Below are positions 22,070 through 35,000 of a stretch of DNA of 64,000 nt, piece after piece (position 1 is the first letter of the stretch; the number at the start of each line of letters is the position of its first letter). A program made the translations under genes and the position numbers. The stretch spans positions 22,565,036 to 22,629,035 of the forward strand of contig JAOWCC010001501.1 of the NCBI GenBank assembly GCA_030867875.1, written 5' to 3'. This stretch comes from Actinernus sp. WN-2022. Its lineage: Eukaryota > Cnidaria > Anthozoa > Actiniaria > Actinernidae. The notes beneath the pieces are model-generated. The model was not told the DNA's origin and did no database searches. It was given only the letters and a program-made list of their open reading frames with translations.

Positions 22070-22980
22070 TAACATTTGCAGAGTTCTCAAACGGCTATCG
22101 CTTCTTCCCATGGCCGTCGATGACTAAAAATCCCGGGGGGGGGTACTCCTGTTTGTGACGTATTATGTATGTGCCGCCCGGGTGGGTCAGGGTTTTGAGC
22201 TCAGTTTGGGCAGGTAGGGTCAGGGTTTTGACCTGATTTGGGCAGATCAGGGTCAGGATTTGAGTATAATTTGGGTGCAGTCAGGGTCGGGGTTCAGTAT
22301 TTTTTAGGAAGTTCATTTTTTTTAGCTACTATGTCAAAAAAAGACATTCTGTTGCCGCGTTTTGATCGCCTGCCCACATGCAAGCACTGAGGTTCCCATA
22401 CATCGTGACGCCGCTAATTCGTACTTCAGTACAAGTTTATCTATGTACTTCATCTGCTGATTTGTTTACCCAATGCCACGTCCCGACTTGAAATGTTCCG
22501 TATTTTGCATGAAATCCCGGTACGCGGTATACCAGACAGGATATATATCCGACCGTGTTTTGAAAACAATTTAAAGAAGGGGCAATCAGGTTTTTTTTTT
22601 CCCAAAAAGGGGGCAATCAGGGTTTTGGAGCTCGGATTGGGTCAAACAGGGTCAGGGTTTGAGCCTCTTGGCCTCACATACATACCCATTTTTCATGTAA
22701 GTACCCCCCCCGGGCTAAAAATATCATTTGCAGAGTTCTCAAACGGCTATCGCTTCTTCCCATGGCCGTCGATGACTAAAAATATCATTTGCAGAGTTCT
22801 CAAACGGCTATCGCTTCTTTCCATGGCCGTCGATGACTAAAAATATCATTTGCAGAGTTCTCAAACGGCTATCGCTTCTTCCCATGGCCGTCGATGACTA
22901 AAAATATCATTTGCAGAGTTCTCAAACGGCTATCGTTTCTTCCGGCCATGGCCGTCGATGACTAAAAATATTTAGGCGCT
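22070..22980. repeat. 63-base tandem repeat, 5 units, interrupted by a transposon
   Basis: Unit: catttgcagagttctcaaac, ggctatcgcttcttcccatg, gccgtcgatgactaaaaata. One unit precedes the element at 22132-22714 and about four follow (22725-22970). PTB copy 1 has a single unit at the corresponding place (about 1603-1660), so amplification occurred on the copy-2 lineage or was lost from copy 1. Confidence 0.75.
22132..22714. mobile_element. G-run TIR element with 8-base target duplication
   Basis: Ends cccgggggggggtact and agtaccccccccggg are inverted. The octamer ctaaaaat is duplicated on both sides (22124-22131 and 22715-22722), and the uninterrupted sister units show a single ctaaaaat, proving insertion. 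The interior has repeats of ggtcagggttttgagct and gggtcagggt. An 8-base duplication is typical of hAT elements, though the ends are not standard. It has no transposase. Confidence 0.75.
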
Positions 22981-23034
22981 CAACTTTTACAGAGCGGCTC
23001 CCCATTTTTATGTTCTCTACTCTTCATTTCACAG

Positions 23035-26000
23035 ATGCCTTTCTCGTTCGGCAAACTCTTTAAATCTGGAAGGGACCAGCCCTCCTATACAGTAACGTAC
23101 TTGGGCTACGGTCGCGCCACGTATCCTGGCATTCTACAACTGGACAACTTCATAGAAGAGCAGTATCTGATGAAGAAACACGACATCCCTCAAATGTCCA
23201 AGTCCATCTTGGAAGTCAATATACGTGGTATCCAGCTAAAGGAACACGAAGAGGGAACCACTGTCAAGGTACATGCACACCGCGGCAAAATGTGACGCGC
23301 ATGCGTATTTGCTATTTCTTGTCGGCGCGCGGCCGCCCCAGTTTCCCGCGAAAACTGAAAGGAAACAACAGGCACATACCCGTGATTTTAAAATTTCTGC
23401 TTAAAAGTATCCATTTGTGAACTGTTTTGTCAAAAAATAAGAAAACTACCTAAAAGCTAAGCCTAAGACTTTAACAGGTTGAAGTTTTCTTAATTTGTAA
23501 TTCACTGTGAGTTTACTAAGTTATAAAATTATTTACTAAAAAAGTTGAAACCCTCGGTAATTTGTATTTGATAGCAGAGCCTTCGTTCTTTTGGCCAGCG
23601 GAGCATACCGTTTTGCCGCGGTGTGAGGTACATGTTGTATTGGACAGGTCTCACAACGCTTGCGCATGCGTGGATTTCACCCGGGAATCACTCGAAATTT
23701 TAACTTCAAAGCATTTTTATAAGAAAAGTACAATCTTCGATTTTTAAATACTTCTCATGACCAGTCCCAAATATAATTGGCTTCGTATTTCAACTAATAA
23801 AACTCAGTCTTAACTCTTGCGATTTTCCTAACCCCTGGTATTTTTTTTAGATGAGGTGAAGTATAACTCTCAAATTTGAGATTTTGACTAATTTTGATGT
23901 ACTCTTTTCAGAAATATAGGTGCTATCACTCTTGGTATTGGTATTAGAGCGGGTTACGATTGAGTGTCGTAAAACCAAAACCAAGTAGTCCATGGGAAAG
24001 GGTTTGTCTGATAAAGTTCAAAAACTTCAAAATAGGGCTGCCAGAATCATTACAGGGTCAAACTACGACATTAGATCTAGGGACATTCTACAGCAACTTG
24101 GTTGGAAAAACTTTCGGAACGGCGAAACGACCAAATGGCATGTATGATGTATAAGACAATGAATGGCCTGGTTTCTGGCTGTTTATCCCAGCTTTTTACA
24201 AAAACAGGCGATGTACACCGTTACAGTTTACGTAATTCAGAACATAGCTTGTTCTTTCCTAGGCCAAACTATGAGGCACTCAAAATAAGCTACTCCTACA
24301 GAGGCGCTCGTCTATGGAATGGTCTATCAGAAAATCTGACTGAAGCTGGTAGTCTTTCTGTTTTTAAGACGTACCTTAATAGTAATAGTAGTTGAAAGTG
24401 GTTAAATGATGTTTTTAGATTTTTAGATCTATTTAGATTTTATTACTGGATCACGGCTCTCCGGAAGAGCATAATTGTATGATTGAGACTCCGTATTTAA
24501 ATAAAGAGTTTATTATATAATCACGGGAGCAAGTAAAACGCAATGAGCCAATCACGAATTGAAGTAATTTGTGATTGGTTTTAATAGAACCAATCATGAG
24601 GAAAAGTAAACGCAATCGTGGATAACTCTCGCTAAAGCGAAAATGAATTGCGTGCATGACGGACCAAAACAATGTTTGGTTTTAGTTTGGAATTTCATTG
24701 GCTGATAATAGACCAATCCAAGGTTGCCATTTCCATTACGATGTCTACATAAATTAGTGAATTTCATTGGCTGATAACAAACCAATCCAAGGTTGCCATT
24801 TCCATTACGATGTCTACTTAAATTAGTGAACTTCATTGGCTGATAATAGACCAATCCAAGGTTGCCATTTCCATTACGATGTCTACATAAATTAGTGAAT
24901 TTCATTGGCTGATAACAAACCAATCCAAGGTTGCCATTTTCATTACGATGTCTACTTAAATTAGTGAATTTCATTGGCTGATGATAGACCAATCCAAGGT
25001 TGCCATTTCCATTACGATGTCTACTTAAATTAGTGAACTTCATTGGCTGATAACAAACCAATCCAAGGTTGCCATTTCCATTACGATGTCTACTTAAATT
25101 AGTGAACTTCATTGGCTGATAATAGGCCAATCCAAGGTTGCCATTTCCATTACGATGTCTACATAAATTCGTGAATTTCATTGATTGATGATAGACCAAT
25201 CCGAGGTTGCCATTTCCATTACGATGTCTAGATCTACATAAATTCGTGAATTTCATTGATTGATGATAGACCAATCCGAGGTTGCCATTTCCATTACGAT
25301 GTCTACTTAAATTAGTAATACCAATACCACAGCAATACCAGGCAATAGAGGTTTTGCACCACCACGTGATGGCAGCCATGTTGGTGGCCAGAACAATGAG
25401 ATTTGTTCAATCATGTGAAAAATTAAATCTCAAAGGAATAACATTCTATTGTTCTGGCCACCAACATGGCTGCCATCACGTGGTGGTGCAAAACCTCTAT
25501 AGGTTACCCTGGGTGCCAGAGGTTCTAGCCAAAGTGGAGCCTTCTCGTCGATCCTAAACTTTGGCTTAGAGAGGGCAGTAGAACCTCTGGCACTCAGGGT
25601 AGCAATAGGTCTACCAATACCACTTTTGCAATGATTAATCATTGGATAACTAATACTTATAAAAATTATCGTAGGTACCCGGTTTTACGAGAAAAATTCG
25701 CTCCAAATCCCGGATCTCCAAGTTATTGTGAAAGCGAACCCTGATTTTCTCCCTGTTTGATTATTTTGAATCGTCTATAACCCGGAATTCGACATGTTTT
25801 TACGAAAAATCCGGACCTGGAAATCGTCATTAGGTTCAAACACGGATAAACAAGCGTGCCCCAGGGGGGAGGGACGATTATCAACAAAGAGTTAAACAGC
25901 TAGGGTGTACCAGCGCTAGATTTTCATGTAAGAATAAGAAGAATCGATACTCAATCTCGATTAGTTTTCATCCAAGCGAATCAAGGTTAGTGCACACTTT

Positions 26001-29000
26001 GCTGCTCCAATTACGGAAGGCTAATTAAGGCTAGTTTGTATTGAATTAGAAAACATTTCAATGTCTAATTGAACGGATAAACTACATGGTAAGCTGCATT
26101 ATTTCCACCGCCTTTACTTCTAATTTTTGTGCGCTTTACATTCCTCCCGAAGTCTTGTATTATACTTTCCTAAAAATTAGTTCAAAGGTCACAGATTCAG
26201 TCGCCATGACAACCATCTTTACAAAAATAATTGAATGGTGGGTTTACATGATATATCACGAAATCAAGGTTTTCGAGTAAAACCAAACTAAAGTAGACCA
26301 CCCCTATACTTATTAGCAGAGTGATAGTCCTTGACCCAGACCTTAATATTTCTGAGATTACAAAGGCCCGGTTAAACAAGCATGAGAGCGCATGAGAGTT
26401 GAGGCATGAGAGTTGAATGAGAGTTTTCTTCAACTGTCATCGACTATCATGCAGCCCGGTTAAACGAGCATGAGAGCGCATGAGAGTTGAGGCATGAGAG
26501 TTGAATGAGAGTTTTCTTTAACTGTCATCGACTATCATGCAGCCCGGTTAAACGAGCATGAGAGCGCATGAGAGGTGAGGCATGAGAGTTGAGGCATGAG
26601 AGTTGAGGCATGAGAGTTAAATGAGAGTTTTCTTCAACTGTCATCGACTATCATGCAGCCCGGTTAAACGAGCATGAGAGCGCATGAGAGTTGAGGCATG
26701 AGAGTTGAATGAGAGTTTTCTTTAACTGTCATCGACTATCATGCAGCCCGGTTAAACGAGCATGAGAGCGCATGAGAGGTGAGGCATGAGAGTTGAATGA
26801 GAGTTTTCTTCAACTGTCTTCGACTATCATGCAGCCCGGTTAAACGAGCATGAGAGCGCATGCGAGTTGAGGCATGAGAGTTGAATGAGAGTTTTCTTCA
26901 ACTGTCATCGACTATCATGCAGACCGGTTAAACGAGCATGAGAGCGCATGAGAGTTGAGGCACGAGAGTTGGATGAGAGTTTTATATATCATGCAGCCCG
27001 GTTAAACGAGCATGCATGAGAGCGCATGAGAGGTGAGGCATGAGAGTTGAATGAGAGTTTTCTTCAACTGTCATCGACTATCATGCAGCCCGGTTAAACA
27101 AGCATGAGAGCGTATGAGAGTTGATACATGAGAGTTGAATGAGAGTTTTATATATCATGCAGCCCAGTTAAACGAGCATGAGAGCGCATGAGAGTTGAAT
27201 GAGAGTTTTCTTCAACTGTCATCGACTATCATGCAGCCCGGTTAAACGAGCATGAGAGCGCATGAGAGGTGAGGCATGAGAGTTGAATGAGATTTTTCTT
27301 CAACTGTCATCGACTATCATGCAGCCCGGTTAAACGAGCATAAGAGCGCATGAGAGTTGAGGCATGAGAGTTCAATGAGAGTTTTATACTGATATCATGC
27401 AGCCCGGTTAAACGAGGATGAGAGCGCATGAAAGTTGAGGCATGAGAGTTGAATGAGAGTTTTATATCTCATGCAGCCCGGTTAAACGAGCATGAGAGCG
27501 CATGAGAGGTGAGGAATGAGAGTTGAATGAGAGTTTTCTTCAACTGTCATCGACTATCATGCAGCCCGGTTAAACGAGCATGAGAGCGCATGAGAGTTGA
27601 GGCATGAGAGTTGAATGAGAGTTTTATATATCATGCAGCCCAGTTAAACGAGCATGAGAGCGCATGAGAGTTGAATGAGAGTTTTCTTCAACTGTCATCG
27701 ACTATCATGCAGCCTCGGTTAAACGAGCATGAGAGCGCATGAGAGGTGAGGCATGAGAGTTGAATGAGATTTTTCTTCAACTGTCATCGACTATCATGCA
27801 GCCCGGTTAAACGAGCATAAGAGCGCATGAGAGTTGAGGCATGAGAGTTCAATGAGAGTTTTATACTGATATCATGCAGCCCGGTTAAACGAGCATAAGA
27901 GCGCATGAGAGTTGAGGCATGAGAGTTCAATGAGAGTTTTATACTGATATCATGCAGCCCCGTTAAACGAGCATGAGAGCGCATGAAAGTTGAGGCATGA
28001 GAGTTGAATGAGAGTTTTATATATCATGCAGCCCGGTTAAACGAGCATGAGAGCGCATGAGAGGTGAGGAATGAGAGTTGAATGAGAGTTTTCTTCAACT
28101 GTCATCGACTATCATGCAGCCCGGTTAAACGAGCATGAGAGCGCATGAGAGTTGATGCATGAGAGTTGAATGAGAGTTTTATATATCATACAGCCCAGTT
28201 AAACGAGCATGAGAGCGCATGATAGTTGAATGAGAGTTTTCTTCAACTGTCATCGACTATCATGCAGCCCGGTTAAACGAGCATGAGAGCGCATGAGAGT
28301 TGAGGCATGAGAGTTGAATGAGAGTTTTCTTTAACTGTCATCGACTATCATGCAGCCCGGTTAAACGAGCATGAGAGCGCATGAGAGGTGAGGCATGAGA
28401 GTTGAATGAGAGTTTTCTTCAACTGTCTTCGACTATCATGCAGCCCGGTTAAACGAGCATGAGAGCGCATGCGAGTTGAGGCATGAGAGTTGAATGAGAG
28501 TTTTCTTCAACTGTCATCGACTATCATGCAGACCGGTTAAACGAGCATGAGAGCGCATGAGAGTTGAGGCACGAGAGTTGGATGAGAGTTTTATATATCA
28601 TGCAGCCCGGTTAAACGAGCATGCATGAGAGCGCATGAGAGGTGAGGCATGAGAGTTGAATGAGAGTTTTCTTCAACTGTCATCGACTATCATGCAGCCC
28701 GGTTAAACAAGCATGAGAGCGTATGAGAGTTGATACATGAGAGTTGAATGAGAGTTTTATATATCATGCAGCCCAGTTAAACGAGCATGAGAGCGCATGA
28801 GAGTTGAATGAGAGTTTTCTTCAACTGTCATCGACTATCATGCAGCCCGGTTAAACGAGCATGAGAGCGCATGAGAGGTGAGGCATGAGAGTTGAATGAG
28901 ATTTTTCTTCAACTGTCATCGACTATCATGCAGCCCGGTTAAACGAGCATAAGAGCGCATGAGAGTTGAGGCATGAGAGTTCAATGAGAGTTTTATACTG

Positions 29001-32000
29001 ATATCATGCAGCCCGGTTAAACGAGGATGAGAGCGCATGAAAGTTGAGGCATGAGAGTTGAATGAGAGTTTTATATCTCATGCAGCCCGGTTAAACGAGC
29101 ATGAGAGCGCATGAGAGGTGAGGAATGAGAGTTGAATGAGAGTTTTCTTCAACTGTCATCGACTATCATGCAGCCCGGTTAAACGAGCATGAGAGCGCAT
29201 GAGAGTTGAGGCATGAGAGTTGAATGAGAGTTTTATATATCATGCAGCCCAGTTAAACGAGCATGAGAGCGCATGAGAGTTGAATGAGAGTTTTCTTCAA
29301 CTGTCATCGACTATCATGCAGCCTCGGTTAAACGAGCATGAGAGCGCATGAGAGGTGAGGCATGAGAGTTGAATGAGATTTTTCTTCAACTGTCATCGAC
29401 TATCATGCAGCCCGGTTAAACGAGCATAAGAGCGCATGAGAGTTGAGGCATGAGAGTTCAATGAGAGTTTTATACTGATATCATGCAGCCCGGTTAAACG
29501 AGCATAAGAGCGCATGAGAGTTGAGGCATGAGAGTTCAATGAGAGTTTTATACTGATATCATGCAGCCCCGTTAAACGAGCATGAGAGCGCATGAAAGTT
29601 GAGGCATGAGAGTTGAATGAGAGTTTTATATATCATGCAGCCCGGTTAAACGAGCATGAGAGCGCATGAGAGGTGAGGAATGAGAGTTGAATGAGAGTTT
29701 TCTTCAACTGTCATCGACTATCATGCAGCCCGGTTAAACGAGCATGAGAGCGCATGAGAGTTGATGCATGAGAGTTGAATGAGAGTTTTATATATCATAC
29801 AGCCCAGTTAAACGAGCATGAGAGCGCATGATAGTTGAATGAGAGTTTTCTTCAACTGTCATCGACTATCATGCAGCCCGGTTAAAGGAGCATGAGAGCG
29901 CATGAGAGTTGAGGCATGAGAGTTGAATGAGAGTTTTCTTTAACTGTCATCGACTATCATGCAGCCCGGTTAAACGAGCATGAGAGCGCATGAGAGGTGA
30001 GGCATGAGAGTTGAGGCATGAGTTGAGGCATGAGAGTTAAATGAGAGTTTTCTTCAACTGTCATCGACTATCATGCAGCCCGGTTAAACGAGCATGAGAG
30101 CGCATGAGAGTTCAGGCATGAGAGTTGAATGAGAGTTTTCTTTAACTGTCATCGACTATCATGCAGCCCGGTTAAACGAGCATGAGAGCGCATGAGAGGT
30201 GAGGCATGAGAGTTGAATGAGAGTTTTCTTCAACTGTCATCGACTATCATGCAGCCCGGTTAAACGAGCATGAGAGCGCATGCGAGTCGAGGCATGAGAG
30301 TTGAATGAGAGTTTTCTTCAACTGTCATCGACTATCATGCAGACCGGTTAAACGAGCATGAGAGCGCATGAGAGTTGAGGCACGAGAGTTGGTTGAGAGT
30401 TTTATATATCATGCAGCCCGGTTAAACGAGCATGCATGAGAGCGCATGAGAGGTGAGGCATGAGAGTTGAATGAGAGTTTTCTTCAACTGTCATCGACTA
30501 TCATGCAGCCCGGTTAAACGAGCATGAGAACGCATGAGAGTTGAGGCATGAGAGTTGAATGAGAGTTTTCTTCAACTGTCATCGACTATCATGCAGCCCG
30601 GTTAAACGAGCATAAGAGCGCATGAGAGTTGAGGCATGAGAGTTGAATGAGAGTTTTATATATCATGCAGCCCGGTTAAACGAGCATGAGAGCGCATGAG
30701 AGTTGAGGCATGAGAGTTGAATGAGAGTTTTATATATCATGCAGCCCAGTTAAACGAGCATGAGAGCGCATGAGAGTTGAATGAGAGTTTTCTTCAACTG
30801 TCATCGACTATCATGCAGCCCGGTTAAACGAGCATAAGAGCGCAATAGAGTTGAGGCATGAGAGTTGAATGAGAGTTTTATATATCATGCAGCCCGGTTA
30901 AACGAGCATGAGAGCGAATGAGAGTTGAGGCATGAGAGTTGAATGAGAGTTTTATATATCATGCAGCCCAGTTAAACGAGCATGAGAGCGCATGAGAGTT
31001 GAGGCATGAGAGTTGAATGAGAGTTTTCTTCAACTGTCATCGACTATCATGCAGCCCGGTTAAACGAGCATGAGAGCGCATGCGAGTTGAGGCATGAGAG
31101 TTGAGGCATGAGAGTTGAATGAGAGTTTTCTTCAACTGTCATCGACTATCATGCAGACCGGTTAAACGAGCATGAGAGCGCATGAGAGTTGAGGCACGAG
31201 AGTTGGATGAGAGTTTTATATATCATGCAGCCCGGTTAAACGAGCATGAGAGCGCATGAGAGGTGAGGCATGAGAGTTGAATGAGAGTTTTCTTCAACTG
31301 TCATCGACTATCATGCAGCCCGGTTAAACGAGCATGAGAACGCATGAGGGTTGAGGCATGAGAGTTGAATGAGAGTTTTCTTCAACTGTCATCGACTATC
31401 ATGCAGCCCGGTTAAACGAGCATAAGAGCGCATGAGAGTTGAGGCATGAGAGTTGAATGAGAGTTTTATATATCATGCAGCCCGGTTAAATGAGCACGAG
31501 AGCGCATGAGAGTTGAATGAGAGTTTTCTTCAACTGTCATCGACTATCATGCAGCCCGGTTAAACGAGCATGAGAGCGCATGGGAGTTGAGGCATGAGAG
31601 TTGAGGCATGAGAGTTGAGGCATGAGAGTTAAATGAGAGTTTTCTTCAACTGTCATCGACTATCATGCAGCCCGGTTAAACGAGCATAAGAGCGCAATAG
31701 AGTTGAGGCATGAGAGTTGAATGAGAGTTTTATATATCATGCAGCCCGGTTAAACGAGCATGAGAGCGCATGAGAGTTGAGGCATGAGAGTTGAATGAGA
31801 GTTTTATATATCATGCAGCCCAGTTAAACGAGCATGAGAGCGCATGAGAGTTGAGGCATGAGAGTTGAATGAGAGTTTTACATATCATGCAGCCCAGTTA
31901 AACGAGCATGAGAGCGCATGAGAGTTGAATGACAGTTTTCTTCAACTGTCATCGACTATCATGCAGCCCGGTTAAACGAGCATGAGAGCGCATGAGAGTT

Positions 32001-35000
32001 GAGGCATGAGAGTTGAATGAGAGTTTTATATATCATGTAGCACAGTTAAACGAGCATGAGAGCGCATGAGAGTTGAATGAGAGTTTTCTTCAACTGTCAT
32101 CGACTATCATGCAGCCCGGTTAAACGAGCACGAGAGCGCAATCCATGAGAGGTGAAGAAAACTCTCATCTACTCATGAAAATTAGAGCAGGTTCAACTTC
32201 GATGAGAGCGCATGAGAGTGGATGGGAGTTTGCGGTTAAACGAAAGTGAGAGTTTGAACTCTCCTCGGCTCTCATGCTCGTTTCACCGAGGGTAATTATT
32301 TGAGCACAGCCGAGTATGGTAAGTGCGTCAAGTTTTTCACGATAATAGATATCGTCATTCTTAGAAAAAACGACTACAACGTTTCGTTAACGAGTTATTA
32401 AGGCGAAAATATGCAAAATAGGTCACATGACGTTTTCGTACTCTTAATATTTCCTTATCTTTACTTTATAGTCGTGTTTTCTAAGCGTGGTCTTAAACAC
32501 TGCTGGAAGAGGAATATTTCGGCAGGGTTACTTTCTATTCATATGTTATCGTCGCAACCGTATTCACTTAAATGATTTTCTCTAATTATGACGTCATAGG
32601 GATATTAGTCAGTCTGGTGTGATTAGATTTTGTTTACAGTTGTTCCTGTTAGAAACATTTATTTATACGATAAATCTATTTTCCGTTACTGATGAACCAG
32701 GCGTTAACATGCTTGAGTTTTTCCAGTTCTGCTCTAAACGATTTATCTGTCTATCTATCTTATAGATCTTTCCCATTAGGAAAATCATAATGTCGGGTGT
32801 GAGCAGTACTCATCCAAAACTCTTTGGGTTTTTCTACCGAAACAAGTCCATTAGGAGCTGTGGAATAGAGTGTCACGTGATGATGTTGAAGAAGTCCAAA
32901 GAAGCCAGAGGAGTCGCATTAAAAATGTCTGACTGCTTCAACGATGCATATTTTGGAGGAGAGACATCTTCAAGGTTTGGTTTGGCTTTACGTAATAATC
33001 AGCCACGACTGGGGAGGGAGGGTGGGGGGTAGGCCTGTCCCGATTGCGCTGGAAAAATTCAAGAAAAGTGCTCGAAAAAAGGCCAAAAAAGTGCTCAAAA
33101 TTGCAAAAATGTGCTCAAAATTTCGAAATAGTGCTCAATTTTTTTTAAATAGTGCTTTCAATTCTGAACAATTAAATTTAAGCTTTTCATAAATATGCCT
33201 AGTTTAACCTTTCATGTTAAAAAATGTTGAAAGAAATAGAACAACAATATTTTTCGAACTTAACAAAGCTTTATTAGGAGTTTGAAGCATGACATCATAA
33301 GTTTCAAGTTGCTTTACCATCGAACGCAAGAGACGCAGGCTAACGTTCTCAGCCGTGTCACTTCACAGTTTCAGAATGCTGACAATTTTTTAACAGAATT
33401 CCTGTGTACAGCCACGGAAATACACAAAAAAGCGCCAAAGTCTGCAAATCATGCATGAGCCAATCAGAATCTACTGTTCCCATGCTAAAAAGGACAAGCG
33501 CACGTGCATTTCCATGACAACAGTCTTTCTTTTCTCTTCAGCATTACTAATTATTAAATTTCATGATCACGAAATGATAGATTTGCTGAAAAGTGTTCAA
33601 AAAGACAAAATGTTTTCTAGAAACTTGCCCCAAATCCTAAAAAAGTGCTCAAATATTGCCCAAATTGCGAAAAAGTGCTCAAGGGAGCTCAAAATGTAAA
33701 ATAGTGCTCCAAGATCGAAAAAGTGCTCAAAAAGTGCCCAGCGCAATCGGGACAGGCCTAGTGGGGGGAGGGGGAGGGGAGGGGGGTGGTATACCAAATA
33801 CCTTTTACAAATTATCCACAATACCCAAATTCAGAGACAGCTCCATAAGACTTTGCGACATTCAAATCATATGTCAAAATCTTGCCGTATATACTTTACA
33901 CCAGAAAATCCCAATATATATATATATAACACATACCCATATTTCAATGTAAAAGTACCGTGTACTAAATGTGAAAACCCTTTGATACCCGTATACCCCA
34001 AACCCCTGGCCGGGTGTATACCTATTGTACCCTGGAACGAGCCGAGGAGGCGGCTGTATTTCCAACGCGTTCTCGAGGTTTAAAGTAATGATTATCATTA
34101 CTTGTCAAATCGCTTTAAAATAATGATAATCATTACTATGCAAAGTCAATTTGAATATGTAAATTACGCCTTGGGAATTAATTAATGAGAGTGTAAAAGG
34201 AAGAACAATGCTCTCTATAGGTGTTGTTTGCAAGAAATCAGAAGACGAACTGCGACCCTCCCACCCACCCTCACTTAGCCGGAGTTGATGCCTGGGCCAG
34301 CATTTCTCATCTTTCGCTCTTCGCCCTGGGTTTGTCCCAGGTCGGAGTTGCACCCCATACCTCATTAATGACAATGAACTAGGCGGAATAATACACTCTA
34401 AAGACAAATCCTGACCCCAACCACAAAACGTACCCTAACCATCGGACGGGTAAACGACGAGTTCTCACTCACCTCGGGCTAGGGTTAGGAGAGCCGGGGT
34501 GGCGCGTTGGTTAAGCGCTTCACCTCTCACTACTTTGGCCCAGGTTCGATTCCCGGACGCGGCGCCATATGTGAGTTGAGTTTGTTAGCATCTCGCCCTT
34601 GCTTCGAGGGTTTTGCTCCGGGTTCTCCTGTTTTCCTCCCTCCGCAAAAACCAACACGCTAAGTTCCAATTCGATCTGTGGAATAGCCGGGACCTGGCTT
34701 TGATCAGCCCCGATGGTTGTTTCAGGTCTCGTTAGAAATTTAAAGTTCACAGGTAAACAAGAAGAGAAGGTAAACGAGAGAATTTTTTTTTTTCGAGCGG
34801 TCCTACTGAGGCTCGAACTCGTAAGGTGTCGTAACCGTTTGCGTGTATGCAGACGTCATGACCACTACACTAAGTGGATCTACCGCCGTTCGGAATGTGA
34901 CAAATGTTTACCTTTATCCTTGACTGGTTTTAAGAGTAGTGATAATCATTACTTTAAAGCGATTTGAGAAATAATGATAATCATTACTTTAAACTGGAGA

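Larger units (their letters stand above)
34078..34997. mobile_element. Composite DNA transposon with ~60-base TIRs
   Basis: The left arm (gtttaaagtaatgattatca, then caaatcgctttaaaataatg, ataatcattact) is the inverted match of the right arm (agtagtgataatcattactt, taaagcgatttgagaaataa, tgataatcattactttaaac). The arms contain the palindrome aatgataatcatt twice. Inside are two tRNA-like segments, one of which is a SINE insertion. No transposase frame. A partial relative without the SINE is at 14918-15075. Confidence 0.75.

Noticed and set aside
24594..25379. 261-residue minus-strand open frame
   Set aside because: It is created by the 69-base minisatellite staying in phase; outside the repeat it has no domain, start context or splice support.
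25345..25601. Transcription terminators or riboswitch-like hairpins
   Set aside because: Arms of 53 and 23 bases in a eukaryotic intron with MITE-like layout; no bacterial context.
27784..29593. Two identical 66-residue minus frames 1609 bases apart
   Set aside because: They are produced by the higher-order duplication of the minisatellite, not by duplicated genes.
26365..32290. CRISPR-like array of regularly spaced repeats
   Set aside because: Units are contiguous variants without unique spacers, lie in an intron of a eukaryotic gene and have no cas genes nearby; it is a minisatellite.
34491..34566. A tRNA gene
   Set aside because: A and B boxes are good but there is no full cloverleaf with a paired acceptor stem, and a SINE-type tail follows; called SINE.
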